DNA from: Dromiciops gliroides
Lineage: Eukaryota > Chordata > Mammalia > Microbiotheria > Microbiotheriidae
Assembly (NCBI RefSeq): GCF_019393635.1
Contig: NC_057867.1
Location: 5,156,821-5,220,820 of the forward strand
Length of the DNA stretch: 64,000 bases
Reading direction: 5' to 3'
The notes under the pieces were generated by a model that saw only the letters and a list, made by a program, of their open reading frames with translations, was not told where the DNA came from and did no database searches. Position 1 is the first letter of the stretch. Every line of letters begins with the position of its first letter. Below are positions 44,201-55,564 of this stretch, piece by piece. A program made the translations under genes and the position numbers.

Positions 44201-45916
44201 TTACTTTGTCTCTATCTCACTCTGTTCCTTTCTTCCTTGCTTTTTCTTTGTTTTCCACTCTCTTCCCTTTCTATTTCTTTCACTGTCTTTTCTTTCTTTC
44301 TTCCATTGCTTCAGTCTCATTCTCTCTCTTACTTTCTGTGCCTTGGTCCCTTTTTCTTGCTTTATTTGCATTTTTCTTCCTGTCTCATTCTCTTGCTTTG
44401 TTTCTCTCTCCCTTTCACATTCTTCCTCTCTGTTCCTTTTTCTCTGTCTCACTCTATCATTTTCTTCTTTGCTTTTTCTTTTTCTACTCTCTCCTCCACT
44501 TTTTTCTCACTATTTTGCTGTTGTCTGTCTCCCATTTTGTTTTCTCTCTCTCATTCTCTATCCCTTCTTCTCTCTGTCTGTCTTTCTTTCCCTCTCTCAT
44601 TCATACTCTCCCACTACATCAGTCCTTTTTCTTTTTCCCCTTCCTTTCACTTGTTCTCCCTTTGCTTCTCATACTCATTCTCTCTCTCCTTCTTTCCCTC
44701 ACTGTTTTCCACTCTCTCCCCCTTTCCCATTCTTTTTCTCTTTATCATTCTTCCTCTATTTCTCTTTTTTCTCTGTGTCCACTCTTTCATTCTGTCTTTC
44801 TCCTCTCTTGCTGTTTCCTACTCTTTATCTCCCCCAATCCCTTTCTTACTTACTTTGCCACTCTCATTCTCTGTCCCGCCCCTGTCTCTCATCTACTTTC
44901 TCTTGCTTTTTTTTCTTGCCGTCATCCATTCTTTCATTTTCTCACCCTCTCCCACATTCTCTCTTGCATTTTGTTCTTTCCTTTTCTTACTTTCCCTATC
45001 TCTTTCTTTTCCCCTCTTCTCAGCCTCACATTCTCTCTCCTTGTTTTCTGCCTCACTTTCTCTCATTTTCCTTCTGTCTTCTATTTTTTTCACCTTCTCT
45101 CTCCCAGTCCTTTTCTCTGTCTCTCTCATGCTGTATTTCTCACACTATCTCAATCTCTGTTATTTTCTCTCTCAGTCTCTCTTTTCTTTTTATCCCTCTC
45201 ACCCTCTATCTCACTCTCTCATTCCTTTTTCCTTTCTCCCACTCTATCTTCTTATCTCACTGTCTCATTCTCTCACACTTTCTTGCTCTATTTGTGACTC
45301 TACCTCTTCTCACTCTCCTCCTTTTTCTCTCTCACTTCCCACTTTTTTTCCTTTCACTGTTACTTTGTATCTCACTCTATCCCTCTTCCTTTTTCTTTCT
45401 CTTTCTATTTCTCTCATCCATGATTTCATCCTTTTTTCTCTCAATCTCATTCTTTTGCTGTCTCATCTCCTCTCTTTCACCCACTCTCTTACTCTTTCTC
45501 CCTCATTCTGTTTTCATCCTTTTTTTTGCATGGTCTCCCACTTTCTTAGTCTCACTCTCATTCTTTTAATTTCACTCACTCTGTTTATGAATCCTATTCT
45601 TTTTTCTTTTTCTCCCCCTTTCTCATTCTTTATCTAACTGTTTTGGTCTCCCGTTCTTTTTTTCCCATCTCCCCATATCACTCTCCCTCCTTCTATTTCT
45701 GTCTCTCATTCCATTTTCCTCTTTCACAGCTTCTCATTCTCTTTCTCTCAGTCTCCCATTCTTTGATTCTTTCCTTTTCTCCTTTTATTGCTTTCTCTAC
45801 CACTCTTTCTTTTATCCTTTCTCTTGCTGTCTCATTCTGTCACCATTTCTCTCCATATATCTCTTTATATCTTTTTTCACTCTGTCTCACTCTCCTTATT
45901 TTTCTCCCACTCATTC

Positions 45917-46060
45917 TTTTTTTTAGCGAGGCAATTGGGGTTAAGTGACTTGCTCAGGGTCACACAGCTAGTAAGTGTCAAGCGTCTGAGGCCGGATTTG
46001 AACTCAGGTCCTCCTGACTCCAGGGCCGGTGCTCTATCCACTACACCACCTAGCTACCCC
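45917..46060 (-). mobile_element. WSINE1-type SINE, antisense (pair member 1, copy A)
   Basis: GGGTTAAGTGACTTGCTCAG to CACTACACCACCTAGCTACC. It is followed after 16 bp (AGAATTTGATGTGTCT) by a second antisense SINE. The arrangement is repeated at 51,435. Confidence 0.96.
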
Positions 46061-46076
46061 AGAATTTGATGTGTCT

Positions 46077-46240
46077 TTTTTTTCCTTTTTTTGGGGGGGG
46101 GCAGGGCAATGAGGGTTAAGTGACTTTCCCAAGGTCACACACAGCTAGTAAGTGTCAAGTGTCTGAGGCTGGATTTGAACTCAGGTCCTCCTGAATTCAG
46201 GGCCAGTGCTCTATTCACTGCACCACCTGGCTGCTGCCCC
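46077..46240 (-). mobile_element. WSINE1-type SINE, antisense (pair member 2, copy A)
   Basis: A T-rich and G-rich left edge, then GGCAATGAGGGTTAAGTGAC to CTGCACCACCTGGCTGCTGC. Its duplicate at 51,600 lacks about 35 bp near the left end. Confidence 0.95.
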
Positions 46241-47422
46241 CTTCTTCCACACTCTTCCTTTTGCTCTGTTTTTCTGTCTCCTACTTTTTTACTCCCCCCC
46301 CCACTTTCTTTTACCTCTAATTCTTTTCCTCCCTCTCCCTTTTTCTTTCTCCCCATCTTACTATTTATCTTGCTGTTTCTGTCTCCCATTCTCTCACTCA
46401 TACTTTTTTTCTTTCTTACCTGCTCTCTCATTCACTCCCACTTTCTTTTCTGCTCTCTTTGTGACCCTCACCTCCCCTCTCTTTCTCCAGCTCTGTGTCT
46501 CTCCCCCTTTCTTTCTATCCTTCTCTCTTTTTCCATCTTTCTATTTTTATCTCCTTTTCTCTCTTCCAATCATGCTTTTTTCTTGCTTGATGTCTTCTAC
46601 TTTTTTTCACTCTCTCTCCATTTATCTGTTTCTCTTGCTGTCTTTCTGTCTCTTCTTTTTCCCTATCTCTCTGTCTTACTCTGTCTTGATCTTTTTCCTC
46701 TCTATCTCACTCTATCCCTTTCTTCCTTGCTTTTTCTTTCTTTCTGTCTCCCAGTCTCTTTTCTCTTTCCTACACTGTTTTTCTCTCCCTTTCATTCATA
46801 CTCTCCCACTCTGTTAGTCTTTCTCCCTCACTCTATTCCTGTCTCTCCCTTACACTCTCTCTCCCCATTTTCATTCTTTTTATCTCTTCTTTTCCTTTCA
46901 CTCCCTGCATTCTGTTCTCATTGTTTTTCTTGCTTTTTGTCTTTCTATATTTCTCTCACTTTCTTTCTGTCTCCTACCCTTTTTCTCCCATGCTCTATTT
47001 CTCCCACTATCTTTTAAAAAAATTTTATCCCTCCATCTCACTCTCCTCACTCTTTATTTCTCTTGCTGTCTGTCTCTCCTTGTTTTTTGCCCCATTTCTT
47101 TCTCTCCCTTCCCATATTCTCCTTTTCCCCTCTCATTATTTCTTGCTTTTTTCTTTTTCACTCACTGTTTCTTTGTCTCCTATTCTCTCTGTCTTTCTTT
47201 CCGTCTCCCATTTTTGTCTCACTCTGATTCCATTTTCCTTTCTCACTTTCTCTTGCTGTCTCCCATTCTTTTTTCTGTCTTACTCATTCTCTTAGTTTTT
47301 CCTTTTCTCCCTCTATTGCTTTCTCTAGCATGATTTTTTTTCATCCTCTTGCTCTTGCTGTCTCATTCTTGCTTTCACCTACTCTTTCCCTCTGTCTCTC
47401 TCCTTCCCCCCCCTCTCTCTCT

Positions 47423-47453
<31 letters not shown>
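47423..47453. repeat. (CA)n(TA)n microsatellite
   Basis: About 11 CA repeats and then TATATATA, inside copy A. The equivalent stretch in copy B (~53,240) has no such run. Confidence 0.95.
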
Positions 47454-47962
47454 CAATTTCCTTTCTTTAACTCTCTCTCCCTATTTCTATCCCCCTCACT
47501 TTCTCTCTTTATTTTATCTAATTCTTTTTCTCCCTTTTCTACTTTGTCTCACTGATTCCCTCTTCCACTTTTCTCTCTCCCTGTCTTTTTCTTTATCCCT
47601 CTTTCTCCCCTATCTTATTATTTATCTTGCTGTTTCTGTCTCTCATTCACTGTCTCACACACTTTTTTCTCTTTCTTGCTCTCTCTAATCCTGTCTCCTT
47701 CCCTCTTTCTTTCTGTCCCTCTCTCCCTTTATCTTTTTTCCATCTTTATGTTTTTAGCTCCTACTCTCTCTTTCTTGCCCTCTGCCACTCTCATTCTCTT
47801 TCTCCCAATTATTCTTACTCTCTCCTACTTTCGCTTGCTTAATGTCTTCCACTCTTTTTCACTCTCTCTCCCTTTATCCATTTCTCTTACTCTGTTTCTG
47901 TCTCCTGGTCTTTCCCTCTCCCTCTCTGTTGTACTCTCTGTTCCTTGGCCTATGTTTCTTTT

Positions 47963-48112
47963 GTTGTTGTTTTTTAGTGAGGCAATTGGGGTTAAGTGAC
48001 TTGCCCAGGGTCACACAGCTAGTAAGCGTTATGTGTCTGAGGCCGGATTTGAACTCAGGTACTCCTGACTCCAGGGCCGGTACTCTATCCACTGCGCCAC
48101 CTAGCTGCCCCT
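47963..48112 (-). mobile_element. WSINE1-type SINE, antisense, copy A only, 14 bp TSD
   Basis: Flanked by CCTATGTTTCTTTT at 47,949-47,962 and 48,113-48,126. Copy B has a single CCTATGTTTCTTTT at ~53,699 with no SINE, so the ancestral empty site is visible. Confidence 0.97.
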
Positions 48113-51100
48113 CCTATGTTTCTTTTTATCCCTCTTTCCCCTTCTTTATCTTACTGTCTCATCCTCTCACACTTTTTCTTCTTTTTTCTTTCTCCCTTTC
48201 TCTTTCCCTCACTGTCTTTCTTGCTTTCTCCCCCTTTCACATTCTTCCTCTCTCTCCCTCACTCTCTTCCTTTGTCTCTATCTTCCTTTATCCCTTTCTT
48301 TTCCATTGTTTTTCACTCTCTCTCCCTTTCTATTTCTTTTACTTTTTCGTTCTTCTCTCATTAACTGTCCCTCATTCTTTCTCACTTTTTGTCTCTCACT
48401 GTTTATTTCTGTCTCCTACTTTTTTCATTTTATCCCCCCTCATTATCTATCCCATTCTCTCTCCCACTCCTCTCTCTTACTCCTCCATTTTTTTCTCACT
48501 CTGTCTCAGTATTTATTTTGCTGTTTGTCTGTCTCCCATTCTGGTTTTTTGGTCTCATTCATTCTTTCTCTGTTTCCTTCTTTCTCTTTCTCTGTCCTTT
48601 TCCTTCTCTCATTCCTACTCTCCCTCTCCTTTCTATTTCTTTTGCTGTTTCTATCTCTTTCTCCCATCTTTCCAATTCCTTTTCTCCCTATCATTCTTCC
48701 CAATCCTTTTGCTGTCTTTTTTCTGTGTCCACTCTTTCATCTTCTTTATCTCTTCTTTTCCTTTCACTCTCTCTTCCTCCTTATCTTTTTCCTCTTTTGC
48801 TGTCTCCTACTCTTTATCTCTCCCACTCCCTCTTTCTTGCTCTCTCTCATTCTCTCTTCCTTTATCTCTATCTCCCTGTCTTCTACATTTTCTTACTCTC
48901 ATTTTCTTCACTCCCTCCCTCTTTCTGTTCTCATTCTTTTTCTTGCTGTCTCTAACTTTCTTAGTCTCGCTCTCTCTTTCTCTCCTACTCTTTTTTCCAC
49001 TTTCTCTATATCCCTGTTTTTCTTTTTCTTTTCATCTTTCTCACTATTTATCTAGCTATTTCTGTGTTTTGCCGTCTCCTATTGCATTTTCTTCTCTCAC
49101 TGTTTCTCTCATCCTTTTACACTTCCTGTCTCACTCCATCTCTTTCTTTCACTCTCTCTCCCTTTCATTCTTTTACCCTTCTTTCTCTTTGCCGCTTTCT
49201 CTACCATTCTCTCTCTCTTGCTGATTCATTCTTTTTCCCTGTCTCCATTTATCTCTTTCCTTCTTGTTTTCACTGTCTCACTCTCCCTATTTCTTTCCCA
49301 CTCATTCTTACACACCCTCTTCCTTTTTCCTCTTTCAGTCACTATCTCACTATTTATCTTCTTGTTTCTGTCTCCCATGCTGTCTCACTCTAACAAACCT
49401 TTTCTGTCTTTCTTGCTCTCATTTTTCCCACTTTCCTTTCTGCTCTATTTGTGACTCTCTCCCCAATTCTTAAACTAATTCTCCCTCTCCTTCTCTCCCT
49501 TTTTCTCTCACACCCATTCTTTTCCTCTCCCTCTTTATCTCTTTTTTCCATCTTCCACTCTTTCTTGTTCTGTCACTCATTCTCTCACCTTCACCCTCTC
49601 CCTTTTTCCTCTCTTTTCTACTTTGTCTCATATTCTCTTTCCCACATACTCTCACACTCTCATTCTTTCTTGCTTTTTGTCTTTCTAAATTTCTCTTACT
49701 CTGTTTGTCTCCCATGATTCTTTCCCTTTCTCTTTCCTTCTTTATCCCTCTTCCCCTTCTTTTTTCCCACTCTGTCTCATCCTCTCATACTTTTTCTTGC
49801 TCTATTTTTGATGCTCTCCTCACTTTCTTGCTTTTTTCTTTCCCCCTTTCTCTTTCCCTTGCTATATCTTCTCTTCCCCCTCACTTTCTTCCTTGCTTTT
49901 TCTTTCTTGTTTTCCACTCTCTCCCCTTTCTATTTCTTTCACTGTCTTTTCTTTCTTTCTTCCACTCCTTCAGTCTCATATTCTCTCTCCCTCTCTGTCT
50001 TACTTTCTGTGCCTTGGTCCCTTTTCTTTTTATCCTTCTTTCTCTTTATCTCACTCTCTTATCCTCTCACACTTTTCTTCCTATCTCTGTTTTTCTTTTA
50101 TTTGCATTTTTCTTCCTCTCTGTCTCATTCTCTTGCTTTGTTTCTCTCTCACTTTAACATTCTTCCTCTCTCTTCCTTTGTCTCTTTCTCACTCTATCAC
50201 TTTTCCTTGCTTTTTCTCTTGCTGTTTTCCACTCTCTCCTCCACTTTTTTTCACTATTTTGCTGTTTGTGTCTTCTGTTTTGTTCTCTCTCTCATTCTCT
50301 ATCTCTTCTCTGTCTGTCTTTTTCTTTTTCTCTTTCCCTCTCTCATTAATACTCTCCAACTCTGTCAGTCTTTTTTCTTTTTCCCCATTTTTTCACTTGT
50401 TCTCCCTTTGCTTCTCACACTCATTCTTTCTCCCTCCCTCTATTCCTCTCTCCTTTCTATTTCTCTTGCTGTTTCTGTCTCTTTCTCCGCCTTTCCCATT
50501 CTTTTTCTCTTTATAATTCTTCCTATTTCTTTTTTCTCTGTGTCTACTCCTTCATTTTGTCTTTCTCCTCTTCTGCCATTTCCTACTCTTTATCTCTCCC
50601 AATCCCTTTCTTACTTGCTTTGTCACTCTCATTCTTTGCCCCCCCGTCTCTCACCCACTTTCTCTTGCTTTCTTTTACTTGCTGTCATTCATTCTCTCTT
50701 GCATTCTGTTCTTTTTCTTACTCTGTCTTCCCCTTTATTTCTCTATCCCTTTCTTTTCCACTCTTCTCAGCCTCATATGCTCTCTCCCACATGCTGTCTT
50801 TCTCATTCTCTCCTTCTGTCTTCTACTTTTTTCACCTTCTCTCTCCCAGTCCCTTTCTCTGTCTCTCCCATGCTGTATTTCTCACACCATCTCTGTCACT
50901 TTCTCTCTCTCTCACTTCCCACTTTCTTTTTTCCTCTCACTGTTACTTTGTCTGTATCTCACTCTATCCCTCTCTTACTTCCTTTCTCTCTCTCTCAATC
51001 TCATTCTTTTGCTCTCTCATCTCCTCTCTTTCCCCTCACGCTCTTCCTTTTCTCTCTCTATCCCACTCTTACTCTTTCTCCCTTGTTCTGTTCTCATCCT

Positions 51101-51434
51101 TTTTCTTACATGGTCTCCCACTTTTAGTCTTACTCTCATTCTTTCTATTTCACTCATTCTATTTATGAATCCTACTCTTTTTTCTTTTTTTCCCCTTTCT
51201 CACTATTTATCTAGCTGTTTTGGTCTCCCATTCTTTTTTTTCCCCTCTCTCCCCACCTCACTCTCATTTTCCCTCCTATTTCTGTCTCATTCTCTCTCTC
51301 ATTGTCTCCCATTCTTTGATTCTTTCCTTTTCTCCTTTCTCTTGCTGTCTCATTGTCACTATTTCTCTCTATATATCTCTTTACATCTTCTCTTTTCACT
51401 CTGTCTCGCTCTCCTTATTTTTCTCCCACTCATT

Positions 51435-51579
51435 CTTTTTTTTAGTGAGGCAATTGGGGTTAAGTGACTTGCTCAGGGTCACACAGCTAGTAAGTGTCAA
51501 GTGTCTGAGGCCGGATTTGAACTCAGGTCCTCCTGACTCCAGGGCCGGTACTCTATCCACTACACCACCTAGCTGCCCC
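51435..51579 (-). mobile_element. WSINE1-type SINE, antisense (pair member 1, copy B)
   Basis: Duplicate of 45,917-46,060 with about four substitutions visible by eye, followed by the same AGAATTTGATGTGTCT spacer. Confidence 0.96.
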
Positions 51580-51599
51580 AGAATTTGATGTGTCTTTTT

Positions 51600-51730
51600 T
51601 TTTCTTTTTTTTTTGGGGGGGGGGCACACACAGCTAGTAAGTGTCAAGTGTCTGAGGCTGGATTTGAACTCAGGTCCTCCTGAATTCAGGGCCAGTGCTC
51701 TATTCACTGCACCACCTGGCTGCTGCCCCC
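51600..51730 (-). mobile_element. WSINE1-type SINE, antisense (pair member 2, copy B, deleted)
   Basis: Duplicate of 46,077-46,240. The T/G run joins directly to CACACACAGCTAGTAAGTGT, so ~35 bp containing the AAGTGACTTTCCC segment are missing. The rest is essentially identical to copy A. Confidence 0.95.
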
Positions 51731-54029
51731 TTCTTCCACACTCTTCCTTTTGCTCTGTTTTTCTGTCTCCTACTTTTTTACTCCCCCCCCCACTTTCTTT
51801 TACCTCTAATTCTTTTCCTCCCTCTCCCTTTTTCTTTCTCCCCATCTTACTATTTATCTTGCTGTTTCTGTCTCCCATTCTCTCACTCATACTTTTTTTC
51901 TTTCTTACCTGCTCTCTCATTCACTCCCACTTTCTTTCCTGCTCTCTTTGTGACCCTCACCTCCCCTCTCTTTCTCCAGCTCTGTGTCTCTCCCCCTTTC
52001 TTTCTATCCTTCTCTCTTTTTCCATCTTTCTATTTTTATCTCCTTTTCTCTCTTCCAATCATGCTTTTTTCTTGCTTGATGTCTTCTACTTTTTTTCACT
52101 CTCTCTCCATTTATCTGTTTCTCTTGCTGTCTTTCTGTCTCTTCTTTTTCCCTATCTCTCTGTCTTACTCTGTCTTGATCTTTTTCCTCTCTATCTCACT
52201 CTATCCCTTTCTTCCTTGCTTTTTCTTTCTTTCTGTCTCCCAGTCTCTTTTCTCTTTCCTACACTGTTTTTCTCTCCCTTTCATTCATACTCTCCCACTC
52301 TGTTAGTCTTTCTCCCTCACTCTATTCCTGTCTCTCCCTTACACTCTTTTTCTATTCTTTTCCCCTATAGTTCTTCCTTTCTCTCTCTATTTCTCTCTGT
52401 GTATCTACACTTTCATCCTTTTTATCTCTTCCTTCCATTGTCTTCCTCCCTTTTTCCTGTCTCCTACTCTTTCTCTTCCACTCCTTTTATCTTTCTCACT
52501 TTCTCTTGCTATTTCTGTCTCTCTCCTTCTATCTTTCCGTTTTTCTCTCATTCTGTCTCCTCCCCTCTCTCTTGCTGTCATCCATTCTTTTTTATTCTCT
52601 CTTCCCCTTTATCTCTATTTCTCTCACTGTCTTCCATGGTTTCTTTTTTTCTATTCTCCCTGCATTCTGTTCTCATTGTTTTTCTTGCTTTTTGTCTTTC
52701 TATTCTTCTCTTACTTTCTTTCTGTCTCCTACTCTTTTTTATTTTCTCTATTTCTTTTTCTCCCATGCTCTATTTCTCACACTCTCTTGATCTATGTCAC
52801 TTTTTCTATCTTTTTCTTTTTATCCCTGTCTCACTCTTTTTCTTTTGCTGTCTCTCTCTCTCCTCTTTTCCTCTCTTTGCTTCCACCCTCTCTATTTCTC
52901 TCATTCTCATACTTTTTCTTGCACTGTCATTCTTTCTCACTTTTTTCTCTATTTCACTCTCTTTGTCTCCTACACTTTTTTATCCCTTTCTCACTATTTA
53001 TCTAGCTGTTTCTGTGTTTCTTTACATCTCCCATTCTTTTTCTCTCTCTCACTCTCTCTTGCTGTTTCACATTCTTTTCTTTTTCCTTTTCTCTCATCCT
53101 TTTGCACTCCCTCTGTCTTACTAATTCTCTCTACCCCTCTTTCTCTTGCTGTCTCATTCTTGCTTTCACCTTCTCTTTCCCTCCGTTTCTGTCACTCATT
53201 TTCCCTGTCATATCTCTTTCCTTCTTTCTTTCACTGTCTCACTCTCCCTATTTCTCTCCCTCTGTCTCCTTTTTTCATTCTCTCCCCCTCACTTTCTCTC
53301 TTTATTTTATCTAATTCTTTTTCTCCCTTTTCTACTTTGTCTCACTGATTCTCTCTTCCACTTTTCTCTCACTCTCCCTGTCTTTTTCTTTTTATCCTTC
53401 TTTCTCCCCTATCTTACTATTTCTCTTGTTGTTTCTGTCTCTCATTCACTGTCTCACACACTTTTTTCTCTTTCTTGCTCTCTCTAGTCCTGTCTCCTTC
53501 CCTCTTTCTTTCTGTCCCTCTCTCCCTTTATCTTTTTTCCATCTTTATGTTTTTAGCTTCTACTCTCTCTTTCTTGCTCTCTGCCACTCTCATTCTCTTT
53601 CTCCCAATTATTCTTACTCTCTCTCCCTTTATCCATTTCTCTCACTCTGTTTCTGTCTCCTCCTCTCTCCCTCTCTGTCGTACTCTCTGTGCCTTGGCCT
53701 ATGTTTCTTTTAATCCCTCTTTCCCCTTCTTTATCTTATTGTCTCATCCTCTAACACTTTTTCTTGCTCTCTCCTTTCACATTTTCCTCTGTTCCCACTC
53801 TTTCTCCCTCACTCTCTTCCTTTGTCTCTATCTCACTCTATCCCTTTCTTCCTTGCTTTTTATTTCTTTTCCGTTGTTTTTCACTCTCTCCCCCTTTCTA
53901 TTTCTTTCACTTTTTCATTCTCCTCTCATTAACTATGTCCCTCATTCTTTCTTGCTTTTTGTCTTTCACCGTTTCTTTGTCTCCTACTTTTTCACTCTCT
54001 CCTGGGTCTCTTTTATCTCTCTCATTGTC

Positions 54030-55560
54030 TCCCCCACTTTTTTCTCACTCTCACTATTTATTTTGCTGTTTCTGTCTCCCATTCTGTTTTCTCTCTCATT
54101 TCCCCCTCCCTAGACACTCTCTATATATTCCCTTACTGTTTTTTTCTCTCCCTCTTTCCCTTTGTCTTCATTTCTACCTTTCATTCTTTCTCTTTTCTTT
54201 TCCTTTCATTCTGTCTTCCTATGTTTTCCCTCTTTTGCTCTGTCTCCTACTCTTTATCTCTCCCACTCCTTTTCATCTCTCTCTTTCTTCCCCATTTTCT
54301 CCTGCATTCTTTTCTCATTCTTCTTCTTGCTTTTTGTTTCTCTATTTCTCTCACATTCTATCTCCTTTTTTACTCTCTCTGCCAATCTCTTGATTTGTCT
54401 CTTTCTTTCTCATTCCTTTTTCCTACTCTTTCCTTCTTTATCTCATTCTTTCACTTTTTCTTGCTCTATTTGTGACTCCCTCCACTGTTTCATCCTTTTT
54501 ATCTCTCAATCTCATTCTTTTGCTCTCTTTCCCTCTCATACTCTTGCTTTTTCTTTATATTTCACTCACTGTTTCTTTATCTCTCCTACTAGTTTTTCAC
54601 TTTCTCCCTCTCTCACTATTTATCTAGCTGTTTCTGCATTTCTTTCTGTCTCATTCTCCTTCTCTTTTTCTCTTGCTGGCTCATTCTCACTTTCACCCAC
54701 TCTCTCTGCCTATTTCCTACTTTTTCACTTTCTGTCTTTTATCCTTCTAATTTGTCATCCATCTCTTTATCCTTCTCTTACTATTTATCTTGTTTCTGTT
54801 TCCCATTCCGTCTCACTCTGTCACTCTCATTCTCTCTTGCTTTTTGTCTATTTCAGTCTCCTACTCTCTTTCCCCTTCTCTCTCCCTTTCTCTTCTCTTT
54901 CACTCTATTTTGTCTTTATCTCACTATCCCTTTCTTCCTTGATTTTCCTCTGTTTTCCACTATTTTCACTCTCTCCCCCTTTCTATTTCTTTCACTGTCA
55001 TTATATTTTTCCTTCACTCTTTTATTCTTTTTCTTGCTCAGTCTCCCGCTTTCTTACTGTCTCACTCTCATTCCAACTTGCTGTTTTTCTCCTACTTTTT
55101 TCACTCTCCCCCTCATTGTCTCTTATGTCTCTGTCTCACTATTTATTTTGCTGTTTGTCTTCCTGTTTTCCCTCCCTCTTTATCTCTCTCTTACATTCCC
55201 TCTCCCACTTTTTCTTGCTCTTTCTCACATTTTCCCCCTCTCATTCTCTCTCTCTGTCAGTGGTTCACTCTCTCTTGCTGTCTCTTTCCTACTCTCCTAT
55301 TCTGTCAGTCTTTTTTTCTTTTTCCCCCTTTCTTTCACTTTCTTCCTCTCTCCTTTCTATTTCTCTTGCATTTTGTCTGTGTCTACTCTTTCACCCTCTT
55401 TATCTCTTTTCCTTTCACTCTTCCTCTCTATCTTTTTCCTCTTTTGCTTTCTGTCTCCTACTCTCTCACTAATTCCATTTTCCTTCTTTCTTGCCCTGAG
55501 ACTCTCTCTAGCTCGCTTTTCCATTCTCTGTATGGCTCATCCTCTCTCTTCCTTTTCCAC
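54030..55560. repeat. Partial third copy C of the ~5.7 kb block
   Basis: After ~54,040 the order restarts with CTATTTATTTTGCTGTTTCT, TCCTACTCTTTATCTCTCCC and a GCATTCTTTTCTCATTCTTC phrase, resembling the beginning of copies A and B. It is incomplete and more diverged, and the C/T domain ends within it. Confidence 0.55.
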
Positions 55561-55564
55561 TGTC

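Larger units (their letters stand above)
42540..48400. repeat. Tandem duplication copy A (~5.9 kb)
   Basis: This block aligns in order with 48,400-54,030. Landmarks are the TCTTCTACATTTTCTTACTC phrase (~43,058 and ~48,878), the paired antisense SINEs (45,917/46,077 and 51,435/51,600), the post-SINE segment 46,241-46,860 (51,731-52,350) and the GACTCTCATTCACTG-like phrase near 47,640 (~53,440). Offsets drift from ~5.8 to ~5.5 kb and back because of indels. Confidence 0.85.
48400..54030. repeat. Tandem duplication copy B (~5.6 kb)
   Basis: Second copy of the block at 42,540. It keeps the two-SINE cassette but lacks the SINE that copy A carries at 47,963. The corresponding uninterrupted site is CCTATGTTTCTTTTAATCCC near 53,699. 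Divergence from A is uneven: strong in 48.9-51.3 kb and almost nil in 51.73-52.35 kb. Confidence 0.85.
30810..55560. repeat. ~25 kb polypyrimidine (CT-rich) repeat domain
   Basis: The plus strand is dominated by C and T, with A as the commonest interruption (CTCACTCTC, CTATTTAT). It is not a simple (CT)n. Longer words recur at irregular spacing, for example CTATTTATCTTGCTGTTTCT and its variants near 37,972, 39,560, 40,196, 42,661, 46,368, 47,624, 51,853 and 54,787, and GCATTCTGTTCTCATTCTTT near 38,772, 43,092, 46,914 and 52,664. The Ser/Leu/Phe-rich plus-strand open frames of 100-790 codons and the Arg/Lys/Glu-rich minus frames are by-products. L1 3' pieces and SINEs interrupt it. I see no gene. 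Confidence 0.95.

Noticed and set aside
30810-55560. A marsupial X-inactivation lncRNA locus (Rsx), because it is long and repeat-rich
   Set aside because: I can identify no Rsx-specific motif, neighbouring gene or exon structure. Repeat richness alone is not evidence.
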